The translations under genes were made by a program, and so were the position numbers. This document shows positions 25,054-33,543 of a stretch of 64,000 bases of DNA, one piece after another. Each line of letters opens with the position of its first letter. Within the stretch, counting starts at the first letter, position 1. The stretch is from an uncultured Collinsella sp. (GTDB lineage Bacteria > Actinomycetota > Coriobacteriia > Coriobacteriales > Coriobacteriaceae). The notes below the pieces were generated by a model, which worked only from the letters and a program-made list of their open reading frames with translations, did no database searches and was not told the origin of the DNA. The stretch lies in the NCBI GenBank assembly GCA_900548265.1, contig URKG01000002.1:62001-126000 (forward strand), written 5' to 3'.

Positions 25054-26106
25054 CTAGTGCCTCATAAAGTGGTATTCGATCACATTGCTGTAGGGATGAC
25101 CGGGGCCCACGATGCCCTGGGGGAACAGCGCATGGTGCGGCGTGTCAGGATACATTTCGGCCTCGAGGGCAAAGCCGGCGCCCCAACCATAGTTGGCATC
25201 GTCTTTGGCGTGTTCGTCGCCCAGCCAGTTGCCGGTGTAGAGCTGCACGCCCGGGGCAGTGGTGTAATAGTCCAGCTCACGGCCGGTCCACATCTCCTCG
25301 ACGTGCATCGCGCGGCGCAGATTACGGCCGTACTGATAGCCATCAATGCACAGGCAGTGGTCGTAGCCACGGGCCTGCTTAATCTGCGGGTCGTCGGCTT
25401 CCATGCCGGGCGCGACGGGGCGCAGCTCACGGAAGTCAAACGGCGTGCCCTCGACCGGAGCGATCTCTCCGGTGGGGATATTCTGCTCGTTGATGGGCAG
25501 GTAGTGGGCAGCGTTAGCAACAAAGAAGTGCTCACAGTCCATGCCGGCGTTGTGACCGGCAAGGTTAAAGTACGTGTGGTTGGTCATGGACACGTACGTG
25601 GCGCGGTCGCTCTCACAGCCATATTCGATACGGAAGCAGCCGGTGCGCGTCACGGTAAACGCGGCCGTAAAGGTGCGGTTGCCGGGAAGGCCCAGCTCAC
25701 CGTCCTCAAGCGAGGTGGTCATGCGCACGGCATTGTGGACCTCGTCGAGCTCAACGTCCCATACGCGCTTGTGCAGACCATGCTCAAGATCGCTGTGCAG
25801 GTTGTTGGTGCCCTCGTTGGCGGGCATATGCCAGTCCGTGCCGGCGATGGTGATCGTGGCACCTGCAGTGCGGTTGGCCACAGGTCCGATGGTCGCGCCA
25901 AAGCAGGCGGGGTTGTCAAAGTAATCCTCGAGCTTATCGAAGCCCAGCACCACATCGCGCACGTTGCCGGGAATGTCGGGCACATCGATACCCAGCACGG
26001 TGGCGCCATAGTCCATAATGCGAACGCAGATCTCGGGCCCGTTGAGGGTGTAACGATGAACGGGGGTACCGCACGGCGCGGTGCCGAAAAGCTCGGAAGT
26101 GATCAT
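25054..26106 (-). CDS. galM: Galactose mutarotase (aldose 1-epimerase)
   Basis: 350-residue GalM. It interconverts alpha and beta anomers of galactose before GalK. Visible features: MDYGATVLGIDVPD near 30, GATIGPVANRTAGATITI (about 70-87) with the conserved Asn-Arg, EGTNNLHSD, the active-site His in MTNHTYFNLAGH, GYDHCLCID and the catalytic Glu near the end in FALEAEMYPDTPHH. I chose the ATG at 26106 on the minus strand, where the family homology begins. It is divergent from the DeoR regulator at 26313. The other two epimerase-family genes are LacX-like, so this is the only canonical galM. Confidence 0.93.
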   Translation of the reverse strand: MITSELFGTAPCGTPVHRYTLNGPEICVRIMDYGATVLGIDVPDIPGNVRDVVLGFDKLEDYFDNPACFGATIGPVANRTAGATITIAGTDWHMPANEGTNNLHSDLEHGLHKRVWDVELDEVHNAVRMTTSLEDGELGLPGNRTFTAAFTVTRTGCFRIEYGCESDRATYVSMTNHTYFNLAGHNAGMDCEHFFVANAAHYLPINEQNIPTGEIAPVEGTPFDFRELRPVAPGMEADDPQIKQARGYDHCLCIDGYQYGRNLRRAMHVEEMWTGRELDYYTTAPGVQLYTGNWLGDEHAKDDANYGWGAGFALEAEMYPDTPHHALFPQGIVGPGHPYSNVIEYHFMRH

Positions 26107-26260
26107 TTGGTTCCTAACATCGAGGTATTTCCGACAAACTGTAGCGCGAACAGGCGAGATTATCACTACACCCCACTAAAGCCGGGGGTATTTTTCTCAA
26201 AAAAGTGATGATTGGAACTGTGCGGGCATTCATTTTTGACGCGCACGAGTCTGATACAAT

Positions 26261-26281
26261 TTGTTCGTTACTGTTTGAATG
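26261..26281 (+). promoter_or_regulatory. LacR-type box in the deoR promoter
   Basis: ttgttcgttactgtttgaatg lies just after a TACAAT -10-like sequence and 32 bases before the start. Its core gttactgtttgaatg differs by one base from 40209-40223 upstream of lacA, and tgtttgaatg recurs at 38300-38309 before lacF. Confidence 0.6.
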
Positions 26282-26312
26282 ATATGCGCGCAAAGAACGG
26301 CGAGGATTCATC

Positions 26313-27077
26313 GTGATTAAGGCAGAGCGACAGGATAGGGTTCGTCAGCTGCTCGAAGAGCAGGGCACGGTCTCGGTCAAGGAGATTTCGGATGCACTGG
26401 GCGTCTCGGACATGACGATTCGTCGCGATCTTGAGGAGCTCGCGAGCCTGGGCGAGATCGAGCGCGTGCACGGCGGAGCCCGCAGTGCGCAGGGCCGTCC
26501 ACACGCTATGCTGCGCCATGAGTATTCGCACAGCGAAAAGCGCACGAAGCATGCCGAGGAAAAGTTGCAGATTGCGCGCCGTTCTGTGGAGCTTATCGAG
26601 GAAGGCTCGACCATCTTTTTGGGGACAGGCACCACGGTTGAGCAGATGGCCTCGATGTTGCCGGCGTTTCGTCTGCGCATTGTGACCAATTCGCTTTCGG
26701 TGTTTAACCTGCTCGAGGCGCGCGAGGACTGCGACCTGTGCCTCGTGGGCGGTATGTACCGTCGCCGCACTGCCGCTTTTGTGGGGCCAACGGCCGAGGA
26801 TACCCTGCGTGCGCTGGGCATCGACGCGGCGTTTATCGGTGCCAACGGCATCTTGGACGGTGACGTATCTACGTCCAACATGGACGAGGGCCGTATCCAG
26901 CAGCTCGCCTTTATCAAGGCCGACTCGCGCTATCTGATCGCCGACTCCAGCAAGATCGGCAAGCGCGACTTCTACACCTTCTGCCGCCTGGACAATTTGG
27001 ACGCCGTGGTGTGCGAGCCGGGTATTGCCGCCGAGGATCGCGCCGCCATCGAGGAACACACGCAGGTCATTTGCTAG
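26313..27077 (+). CDS. DeoR-family regulator, LacR-like
   Basis: 254 residues. The DeoR HTH is at about 18-55 (GTVSVKEISDALGVSDMTIRRDLEELASLGEIERVHGGA), followed by the sugar-phosphate-binding domain with FLGTGTTVEQMASML, NSLSVFNLL, LVGGMYRRRTAAFVGP and the terminal DSSKIGKRDFYTFC. In lactic bacteria LacR of this family binds tagatose-6-phosphate and controls lac genes. Shared promoter boxes with lacA and lacF support the same role here. GTG 26313 is preceded by CGAGGA; the next in-frame ATG would cut the HTH. Confidence 0.87.
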   Translation: MIKAERQDRVRQLLEEQGTVSVKEISDALGVSDMTIRRDLEELASLGEIERVHGGARSAQGRPHAMLRHEYSHSEKRTKHAEEKLQIARRSVELIEEGSTIFLGTGTTVEQMASMLPAFRLRIVTNSLSVFNLLEAREDCDLCLVGGMYRRRTAAFVGPTAEDTLRALGIDAAFIGANGILDGDVSTSNMDEGRIQQLAFIKADSRYLIADSSKIGKRDFYTFCRLDNLDAVVCEPGIAAEDRAAIEEHTQVIC

Positions 27078-27185
27078 CTAGCGCTGCAGGCGATACTTCT
27101 GCTCCCTGCCGGCGCAGGGGTTATCGCTTCACAATGACGCGTAAATAACTTTGGGCAACAAGGATGAGGCTATTCTGGGATATGA

Positions 27186-28418
27186 CTAGACTCCGTATTT
27201 CGTCTTTATGTCCCTTGAGAATGAATCGTAGTCTTCATAGAGCCCCTCCCTGCTTTCATCCTCGGCGTGGTTTACACGTTCAAGGAGCTTATCCTTTGGA
27301 GCCTCTTTTGTTATTGCGGCCTCGCTATCGGGTATTGTGGATTGCAAGAATAGTTCTAGAGCATGGACGTCTTTGAGTATGTAGCCCGTCGAACGACCCG
27401 CTCCTGTTTTTTCGATTGCGCTGCAACTAACAAGCTGACCGAGGGTTCGTTTAACGGTAACCTCGCTGATATCGGGGCAGTTGGATCGGATGTCGGATTT
27501 CTTAATGACGCCGGGTCTCTGTTGAAATAGAACGGCGATGCGCGCTTGCTTCGACATAGGACGAGTGCTTGATTCAATTAAGGTACGCTGCTCGAGCTGT
27601 CGGTAGGCGGCCAGGGTTGTTCCGAGCATGAAACGGATAAAGGGTGCTTCGGTGTTTTGATTTTCATTCCATCCAGCGGAGCTTGCAGCGAGGGCGTTGT
27701 AGTAGAGCGCCTTGTTGTCTTCAATAAGTCGTTCGATGCTGATGTAACGCGCAACGTCGTATCCAGTCTTTTCGAGTAGCAGCGTTGTAAGGAGCCGGCT
27801 CATCCTGCCATTGCCATCGTTGAAGGGATGAATGCTGACAAAATCGAAGATGAAGCGGAATGATATAAGGAGGGGGTCGCAAACTTGACGAGATAAGGCG
27901 TCGTTGAGGGACTGGCAGGCTTCTTTAATAAGTCCCGGGGTTGCTAGGGCCGAAGGCGGCCTAAAGCGCACAAATCGATTGCCTTGATCGTCGATGGAGA
28001 TGATTTCGTTATCGCTATCTTTCCAATGGCCCCCATACGAGATTGCTGTGTGTACCATGAGGTCACGATGCAACTGCAGAATGACCGATGGCGTTACGGG
28101 AATGGAATCGTGTTGCCCGTGAATAAGCGACAGCACATCTCGGTATCCAGCGATTTCTTCCTCTGCGCGGGAGCTTGGCTTGGCGGAATACGCCATGATC
28201 GCTTTGAGTCTTTTTTGGGTGGTAACAATTCCTTCAAGTCCGTTGGAGGATTGGGTGCTTTGGATCTTAGCTTCCTCCATAAGGGACGATAGAAGTTCGG
28301 GTTTGACTTGACTCAGAGCAAGCTGTCGGCCTTTATGCTCGCGTATCGAGAGGAGGAGGTTGGTGATTGGAGTTGCTTCGAGTTCCGCTGGGACTGTGGT
28401 GTAATCGAACTGGCGCAT
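27186..28418 (-). CDS. Fic-domain protein with C-terminal winged helix
   Basis: 410 residues. Fic enzymes transfer AMP or other nucleotides to hydroxyl groups of target proteins. The order is an N-terminal Fic_N region, the inhibitory motif SNGLEG (about 58-63, S/TxxxEG, class II), the Fic core with HPFNDGNGRMSR (about 205-216), and a winged-helix part (about 285-360, PGVIKKSDIRSNCPDISEVTVKRTLGQLVSCSAI). An acidic tail follows. The active motif is intact. A 75-base inverted-repeat array upstream suggests autoregulation through the winged helix. The gene is more AT-rich than its surroundings and stands alone, consistent with transfer. The target is unknown. Confidence 0.92.
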   Translation of the reverse strand: MRQFDYTTVPAELEATPITNLLLSIREHKGRQLALSQVKPELLSSLMEEAKIQSTQSSNGLEGIVTTQKRLKAIMAYSAKPSSRAEEEIAGYRDVLSLIHGQHDSIPVTPSVILQLHRDLMVHTAISYGGHWKDSDNEIISIDDQGNRFVRFRPPSALATPGLIKEACQSLNDALSRQVCDPLLISFRFIFDFVSIHPFNDGNGRMSRLLTTLLLEKTGYDVARYISIERLIEDNKALYYNALAASSAGWNENQNTEAPFIRFMLGTTLAAYRQLEQRTLIESSTRPMSKQARIAVLFQQRPGVIKKSDIRSNCPDISEVTVKRTLGQLVSCSAIEKTGAGRSTGYILKDVHALELFLQSTIPDSEAAITKEAPKDKLLERVNHAEDESREGLYEDYDSFSRDIKTKYGV

Positions 28419-28426
28419 GCGGCTCC

Positions 28427-28501
28427 TTTCGGTATCACGAACACACTTTCGATATCATAATACCATTAAATGATACCGAAAGTATGTTCGTGATACCGAA
28501 A
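28427..28501 (-). promoter_or_regulatory. Large inverted-repeat operator of the fic gene
   Basis: Two 32-base arms (28427-28458 and 28470-28501) are inverted copies with two mismatches. Each arm holds two direct copies of TTTCGgTATCA, giving four boxes around an 11-base AT-rich centre. It begins 8 bases upstream of the fic start and overlaps its promoter. Autoregulatory binding by the Fic winged helix is inferred. Confidence 0.7.
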
Positions 28502-28554
28502 ACTAGAAACCATGCTTCATAACTGCTTGGAAAGTTCGGATTTGACTATCTTAT

Positions 28555-28612
28555 TGTCTTGATCTGTAACAGGTGGACGGTCGAAAGTGGGCTACGTGTT
28601 ACAGATTGAGAT
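28555..28612. repeat. TCTGTAAC hairpin repeat, copy a (diverged)
   Basis: tcttgatctgtaac ... gttacagattgaga: 14-base arms round about 30 bases. Same family as 28632-28692 and 33356-33418. The 365-base gap between fic and lacG1 (28419-28783) holds the operator, copies a and b and a terminator, and no gene. Confidence 0.65.
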
Positions 28613-28631
28613 TTTTTGACCGGACTCCTGT

Positions 28632-28692
28632 TTGTCTCGATCTGTAACATTTAAGACCGATAATCCCAGTTAGATGTTACAGATCGAGACGA
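28632..28692. repeat. TCTGTAAC hairpin repeat, copy b
   Basis: ttgtctcgatctgtaac ... gttacagatcgagacgaa; perfect 15-base arms around a 28-base centre containing a TAAGACC / TAGATG pattern shared with copy c. Confidence 0.75.
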
Positions 28693-28711
28693 ATGATCCG
28701 CTCGGGCCCAC

Positions 28712-28762
28712 CAAAAACAAAAAGGCCGCATACGAACCCGTGGAGGGATTCGCATGCGGCCG
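28712..28762 (-). terminator. Terminator of the lacE1-lacG1 operon
   Basis: ggccgcatacgaa and ttcgcatgcggcc form the stem; the minus strand continues with TTTTTGTTTTT. Confidence 0.88.
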
Positions 28763-28783
28763 ACAGGGGGTATGCGGCGGAAA

Positions 28784-30205
28784 CTAGGCCATGAGCAGGC
28801 CGGTCTCCGCGACGTTCTTGTACCAGTACGCGCTCGCCTTGGGGTAGCGCTTCTGGGTCTCAAAGTCGATGTAGAACAGGCCGTAACGCTTGTTATAGCC
28901 GTTGGTCCAGGAGAACTGGTCCTGCAGCGACCACACAAAGTAACCGTCGACGTTAACGCCACCGTCGATTGCCTTGAGGATCCATGCGAGATGCTGACGC
29001 ATATAGTCGATGCGAGGGGCGTCGTCGATAAAGCCGTCCTCAAAGTCGTCCTTATAGCCCATGCCGTTCTCGGTGATGTAGATCTTCTTGTAGTTGGGGT
29101 AATCGTTCTTAATGCGGAGCAGCAGGTCGTAGAGGCCCTCGGGATAGATGATCCAGTCCCAATCGGTGGTGGGTATGCCTTCGCGCACGCATGACTCGCC
29201 CACGCCCTTGAGGAACCAGCGCGAGGAGCCCTTGTCGCCGGTGCCATTGTGGTTGATGTCGTTCTCGCCCTCGGCAGCGCGCAGGAACTGGCACTTGTAG
29301 GTGTTGACGCCCAGGCAATCGTTGTAGGGGAGCGCGGCGGTCAGCGCGGCGATGTCCTCGTCGCGGACGTCGAGCTCGCCGCCGGCGATATGGGCCAGCT
29401 TGGTCGCAGCCTCCATGGTGTCGGCTGCATAGTGGCCGCGGAAGGTGGCGTCGAGTACCCAGCGGTTGTTGATGACGTCGGCCATGCGAGCTGCCTCGCA
29501 GTCGGCGGCATTGTTGGGATCGAGGGGATACTTGGGCTCCAGGTTCTGGACAATGCCGATCTCGCCCTCAAAGCCGCCCTCATGGAAGGCGACGACGGCC
29601 TTGGCATGGGCCACCATCATGTTGTGCATAAGCTGGAAGGCCTTGTCCAGGCGATACTTCTCGCCGTGCGGCCAGTTGCCGACGATAAAGCTGCCCTCGG
29701 CGGTCGCGGGAATCTCGTTAAAGGTAAACCAGTGCTTGACCTCGGTGAACTCGGCAAAGCAGAACTTGGCGTACTCGACAAAGGCGTCGATCGTCGTGCG
29801 CGTCAGGAAGCCCTCGCCGCCGTTCTGGTAAAAGGCCTCGGGCGTATCGAAGTGATCGAGCGTGACATAGGGGATAACGCCGGCTTTATTGCAGGTGGCA
29901 AAGAGCTCGTGATAGAAGGCAACACCCTCGGGGTTAATCTCACCAGTGCCGCTGGGGAAGATGCGGCTCCAAGCGATGGAGACACGGATACCGTTGATGC
30001 CGAAGCGCTGGCACAGGTCGATATCGACCGGGTACTTGTTGTAGAAATCGCTTGCGGGGTCGGGGGAGAAGCGACCCTGGGCTGCCAGGAAATCGTCCCA
30101 GGGCACTTTGCCCTTGCCGTGCGTACGGGTCTCGCCCTCAACCTGGTAAGCAGCGGTGGCGCCGCCAAACACAAAGCCGTCGGGGAACTGCATGGGGTTG
30201 GTCAT
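28784..30205 (-). CDS. lacG: 6-phospho-beta-galactosidase, GH1 (copy 1)
   Basis: 473-residue GH1 enzyme of the LacG type. It hydrolyses lactose-6-phosphate in the cytoplasm to glucose and galactose-6-phosphate. Acid/base Glu164 is in WFTFNEI and nucleophile Glu379 in YITENGMG. The phosphate-binding trio Ser432, Lys439 and Tyr441 in FSWTNGYNKRYG matches Ser428/Lys435/Tyr437 of Lactococcus LacG. FGGATAAYQVEGETRTHGKG is the N-terminal signature. It lies 75 bases downstream of lacE1; a small hairpin (30240-30266) sits between them. 6-phospho-beta-glucosidase is the alternative, but overall sequence is nearer LacG. Confidence 0.87.
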   Translation of the reverse strand: MTNPMQFPDGFVFGGATAAYQVEGETRTHGKGKVPWDDFLAAQGRFSPDPASDFYNKYPVDIDLCQRFGINGIRVSIAWSRIFPSGTGEINPEGVAFYHELFATCNKAGVIPYVTLDHFDTPEAFYQNGGEGFLTRTTIDAFVEYAKFCFAEFTEVKHWFTFNEIPATAEGSFIVGNWPHGEKYRLDKAFQLMHNMMVAHAKAVVAFHEGGFEGEIGIVQNLEPKYPLDPNNAADCEAARMADVINNRWVLDATFRGHYAADTMEAATKLAHIAGGELDVRDEDIAALTAALPYNDCLGVNTYKCQFLRAAEGENDINHNGTGDKGSSRWFLKGVGESCVREGIPTTDWDWIIYPEGLYDLLLRIKNDYPNYKKIYITENGMGYKDDFEDGFIDDAPRIDYMRQHLAWILKAIDGGVNVDGYFVWSLQDQFSWTNGYNKRYGLFYIDFETQKRYPKASAYWYKNVAETGLLMA

Positions 30206-30239
30206 GAGTCATCCTTTCTGTGGGATACGAATAGGGGGA

Positions 30240-30266
30240 GGTGCCCAAACTGGGGGTCCGGGCACC
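30240..30266 (-). other. Hairpin between lacE1 and lacG1
   Basis: ggtgccc/gggcacc stem without T-tract. A comparable hairpin sits at the same place in the second module (35007-35040), so it may tune relative expression of transporter and hydrolase. Confidence 0.45.
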
Positions 30267-30280
30267 AACAGAGGGAGGAA

Positions 30281-32059
30281 CTAGTCGAGGTTCTCGCGGA
30301 GCCACTTGATGGCGCCAGCGGGGTCGCGGGTAAGGTCGATATATTCCTTACCGCGGGGAGCGAGCAGCTTAATGCCCAGGCGATCGGTGTCGGCCTTCAT
30401 GTCGTTGTAGTAGCTACGGACCTGCGGGGCAAGCACGATAACGTCGTACTGATCCATGATGGCAGTGTGCTGACCATAGGCGCCTGCGGAGGAAGCGATG
30501 TTCTCTCCGGTCTGTGCGGCACCTTCCTTGATGGCGTTGGCGAGCATGGCAGAGGTGCCGGCGCCGGCGCACAGGACGAGGACCTTCAGGCCATCGACAT
30601 CCTTCTTGGCGGATGCGTCGGAGGCGGGCTCGGGCTGATCGGCGACAGGCTTGCTGTCGGCGGCAGCGGCGGTCGGCTCGACGGAAGCGGTGGTCTGCTC
30701 GACAGCGGGCGCAGAGGTGCTGGCGGCGATGGTGGCAGCACCATCGGACTCGAGACCCAGCTCGGCGGCGCGCTCGGCCTCCTGGTCGCAGAGCAGCTTA
30801 TCGTATGCCTTCAAGAACGGCAGGTAGATGATGGCGTCCAGCAAGATGATGATTGCGACAAACACCAGGGCGATAAGCTGGAAGTTCGTGGTGATGAAGA
30901 TGCCGATGGGGGCGGGGGTGGCCCAAGGCACCACGAAGGAGAAGCCGTTCATGCCCACGTTATCGATAAAGAACTTGGCAACACTCACGTTGACGCAGCC
31001 GGCGGCAACAAAGGGGATGAGCATGTAGGGGTTAAGGATCATCGGCGCGCCAAAGAGCAGCGGCTCGTTGACAGCAAAGGCAACAGGAACAATCGAGGCC
31101 TTACCGACGGCTTTGAGCTGCTTGGACTTCATAAAGAGAATCAGCAGAAGCGGCACGATGAACGTGGCTCCGGTGCCGCCGAACTCGCCCACGAGCGACA
31201 TGTTAAAGGTGAGGGAGTGGGCGGGGTGGCCACCGGCCAGCAGAACCTGCAGGTTCTCGGCCTGGTTGGCAAGACGGATGGGGTCGATGCCCGGCTGGAC
31301 GATCGAGGGGCCGTGGACGCCGATGAACCAGAAGAACGCGGTGGCTGCCTGAATAAGGATGAGTCCGGGGTAGGTCTCTGCCGCAGTGAAGAGCGGGGAG
31401 AGCAGCTTGATGAGCAGCTCGGAGAACGGAACGCCCATGAGGTTGCGCACGACGACATCGATGATGCCGCAGATGATGACGGCGCCGCCAAAGGGGATGA
31501 TGTCGCGGAAGTTCTGAGCGATGGCGCCCGGGACCTCCTTGGGCAGCTTAATGGTCAGATCGCGGGAGACGCAGAACTTATAGACCCACACGGTAATGAA
31601 CGCGGCGATATAGGCCGAGAACAGACCGCGCGTACCCATGCTGGTGCAATCGAAGACCGAAAGCTCGGAGCCGTTGAACTTGGTGGTGAACTGCGTAACA
31701 GCGAGCAGCAGCATGCTGCACTGGGCGGCAACCATGGTGGAGCCGTCGTTGAGCACCTTGCCGGCGGGCATGCGACGGTTCATGGACGCCGTGAAGTTCT
31801 TGGCAGTGGTGCCGGCAACCATGATGCCCATGACGCCCATGGTGAAGTTGTACAGCTTGTTGCACCAGTCGATGAGCGGCTGGGGCAGCGTGACGCCAAC
31901 GACGCCGGGAAGGGTGGCAATGAGCAGGAAGATCGAAGAGGTGAGGACAATGGGCATGCACCCAAGGAATCCGTCCTTGATGGCCTGGAGGTATATGTTC
32001 CTCGAGATTTTCTCAAAGAACGGCTGATGCTTTTCGAGCATCTTTACGATGGCGTCCAT
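30281..32059 (-). CDS. lacE: PTS lactose-type EIICB (copy 1)
   Basis: 592 residues. EIIC (about 1-420, about 8-10 membrane helices) has the Lac-family blocks FFEKISRNIYLQAIKDGF, FFWFIGVHGPSIVQPGIDP, GGTGATFIVPLLL and FAVNEPLLFGAPMILNP. An Ala/Glu-rich linker leads to EIIB (about 487-592) with phosphocysteine C497 in VLVLCAGAGTSAML. It needs LacF for phosphate; the only lacF in the window is at 38392. Divergent from lacI1, with a 24-base palindrome between. Confidence 0.9.
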   Translation of the reverse strand: MDAIVKMLEKHQPFFEKISRNIYLQAIKDGFLGCMPIVLTSSIFLLIATLPGVVGVTLPQPLIDWCNKLYNFTMGVMGIMVAGTTAKNFTASMNRRMPAGKVLNDGSTMVAAQCSMLLLAVTQFTTKFNGSELSVFDCTSMGTRGLFSAYIAAFITVWVYKFCVSRDLTIKLPKEVPGAIAQNFRDIIPFGGAVIICGIIDVVVRNLMGVPFSELLIKLLSPLFTAAETYPGLILIQAATAFFWFIGVHGPSIVQPGIDPIRLANQAENLQVLLAGGHPAHSLTFNMSLVGEFGGTGATFIVPLLLILFMKSKQLKAVGKASIVPVAFAVNEPLLFGAPMILNPYMLIPFVAAGCVNVSVAKFFIDNVGMNGFSFVVPWATPAPIGIFITTNFQLIALVFVAIIILLDAIIYLPFLKAYDKLLCDQEAERAAELGLESDGAATIAASTSAPAVEQTTASVEPTAAAADSKPVADQPEPASDASAKKDVDGLKVLVLCAGAGTSAMLANAIKEGAAQTGENIASSAGAYGQHTAIMDQYDVIVLAPQVRSYYNDMKADTDRLGIKLLAPRGKEYIDLTRDPAGAIKWLRENLD

Positions 32060-32160
32060 AGAGCTCCTTTGCTACTTGATGCTCGATACATGTGGATGGA
32101 ACTGGTCGTCGATGGATGGTCAGGACTGCCCGGAAGCCTTCCTGCTTAAGGAAGGCATTG

Positions 32161-32205
32161 CGAAATGACAACGTTGTCATTTCGTTAATGACAACGTAAG
32201 ACATT
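32161..32205. promoter_or_regulatory. LacI-family operators between lacE1 and lacI1
   Basis: cgaaatgacaac followed by gttgtcatttcg is a perfect 24-base palindrome (32161-32184) with a CG-centred ACGT core, followed by an imperfect second copy, aatgacaacgtaagacatt (32187-32205). They lie 100 bases before lacE1 and 130 before lacI1, so one regulator can control both directions. Confidence 0.8.
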
Positions 32206-32332
32206 TTTGGAAGAGCAACAAGGATATACGGGTGAGTGGTCGATATTGTTCGGTAAACGGTTGATTTATCAGTCAGGCAGGTGGTGTATGCTAGAACGCA
32301 AAAAAAGTGATAGAGAATCGAGTGGAGAAGCA

Positions 32333-33343
32333 GTGACAACGATGGACAAGAAAAACGTCTCGATGAACGACGTGGCGATTGCCGCGGGTGTTTCTCTCAA
32401 GACGGTTTCGCGTGTGATCAACGAGCCCGATAGCGTGCGAGAGTCGACACGCGATAAGGTCCATTCGGCAATGGAGGCGCTCGGATTTCGAACCAACTTT
32501 GCCGCTCGTTCGCTCAAGTTGGGCCGTTACGGGTGCATCGGCGTTGTGCTGTTCCACTTGTCGGGCGGTGCCGTGGACATGATTGACGGTATCGCCGATG
32601 CCGCCGAAGAGCGAGGCTTTGCGCTCACGATGATCAAAAAGCGGGCGGGGGAGAAGATGACCCTTGCCGATGCGGCGCGCAGGATGTCGCAGCTTCCCGT
32701 CGACGGCATGATCTTCAATCTGCGCCAGATGGTCGATGACTTTGATACCTTTGAGGCGCCGAAAGACCTCAAGACGGTGATTATCACATCAATGGAACAT
32801 CCTACCTGCTCCACCGTCAGTGACGACCAAGAGGGCGGCGCGCGCATGGCGTGCGAGTACTTCTTGAATCGCGGGCACAAGAACGTGTACTTCGTCTCTG
32901 GTAAGAAAGAAGCGCTGTCGAGCCAGTGCCGTATGAAAGGTTGGCGAGCGGCGCTCGAGGCGCGTGGCATTGAGCCGCCCGAGCCTCTGCAAGGCGATTG
33001 GAATGCGGATAGTGGCTATGCCGCGGGCCTTGTGCTTGCCGATAAACCCGATTGCACGGCGGTCCTCGCTGCTAACGACTGCATGGCAAACGGCGTGATG
33101 ATGGCTCTACGTGACAAGGGTCTGAGTGTGCCCGACGACGTGTCCGTGATCGGCTTCGACGATGAGCTCTACAAGACGATTCCCAACTCGATTCTGACGT
33201 CAGTGAAGTTCCGTCACCGCGAACTGGGCGTCCGTGCGCTTAATGAGGTCGTCGCAGGTCTGGAAGCCCCGAGCTCCAGAAGCCGTACGCTCGTCTCGGG
33301 CGTGTTGGTCGAGCGTTCCAGCGTGAAGGACCTGCGGGCGTAG
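32333..33343 (+). CDS. LacI-family regulator of lacE1-lacG1
   Basis: 336 residues. HTH and hinge: VSMNDVAIAAGVSLKTVSRVINEPDSVRESTRDKVHSAMEALGFRTNFAARSLKLGR (about 8-64); then a periplasmic-binding-protein-like core ending VSVIGFDDELYKTIPNSILTSVKFRHRELG. It most likely binds the palindromes at 32161-32205. GTG 32333 has GGAGAAG directly upstream; ATG 32342 is possible. It is paralogous to regulators at 37173 and 46841. Confidence 0.87.
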   Translation: MTTMDKKNVSMNDVAIAAGVSLKTVSRVINEPDSVRESTRDKVHSAMEALGFRTNFAARSLKLGRYGCIGVVLFHLSGGAVDMIDGIADAAEERGFALTMIKKRAGEKMTLADAARRMSQLPVDGMIFNLRQMVDDFDTFEAPKDLKTVIITSMEHPTCSTVSDDQEGGARMACEYFLNRGHKNVYFVSGKKEALSSQCRMKGWRAALEARGIEPPEPLQGDWNADSGYAAGLVLADKPDCTAVLAANDCMANGVMMALRDKGLSVPDDVSVIGFDDELYKTIPNSILTSVKFRHRELGVRALNEVVAGLEAPSSRSRTLVSGVLVERSSVKDLRA

Positions 33344-33355
33344 GTTCGGATTCGT

Positions 33356-33418
33356 TCGTCTCAATCTGTAACAGTTAGGACCCAAAATCTCGGCTAGATG
33401 TTACAGATCGAGACAAAC
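33356..33418. repeat. TCTGTAAC hairpin repeat, copy c
   Basis: tcgtctcaatctgtaac ... gttacagatcgagacaaa with a 28-base centre including GTTAGGACC and GGCTAGATG. It lies downstream of lacI1 and lacG2, as copies a and b lie downstream of lacG1. Confidence 0.75.
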
Positions 33419-33430
33419 GGCCCCCAGGCC

Positions 33431-33482
33431 GAACAAAAACAAAAGACCGGGGGCGGCGCGCCGTGTGACGTGCCGCCCCCGG
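33431..33482 (-). terminator. Terminator of the lacE2-lacG2 operon
   Basis: ccgggggcggc and gccgcccccgg form the stem; on the minus strand TCTTTTGTTTTTG follows. Confidence 0.85.
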
Positions 33483-33543
33483 CTGAGAAATGGGGACAGG
33501 TTATGTGAGCGGGGCAATTCCGCCAACCGCTAGTTGAAAGCCG

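Noticed and set aside
29249..32149. 966-codon plus-strand frame across lacG1 and lacE1
   Set aside because: Antisense shadow of two conserved genes; the translation has low complexity (Gly/Asp/Val/Leu) and no domain.
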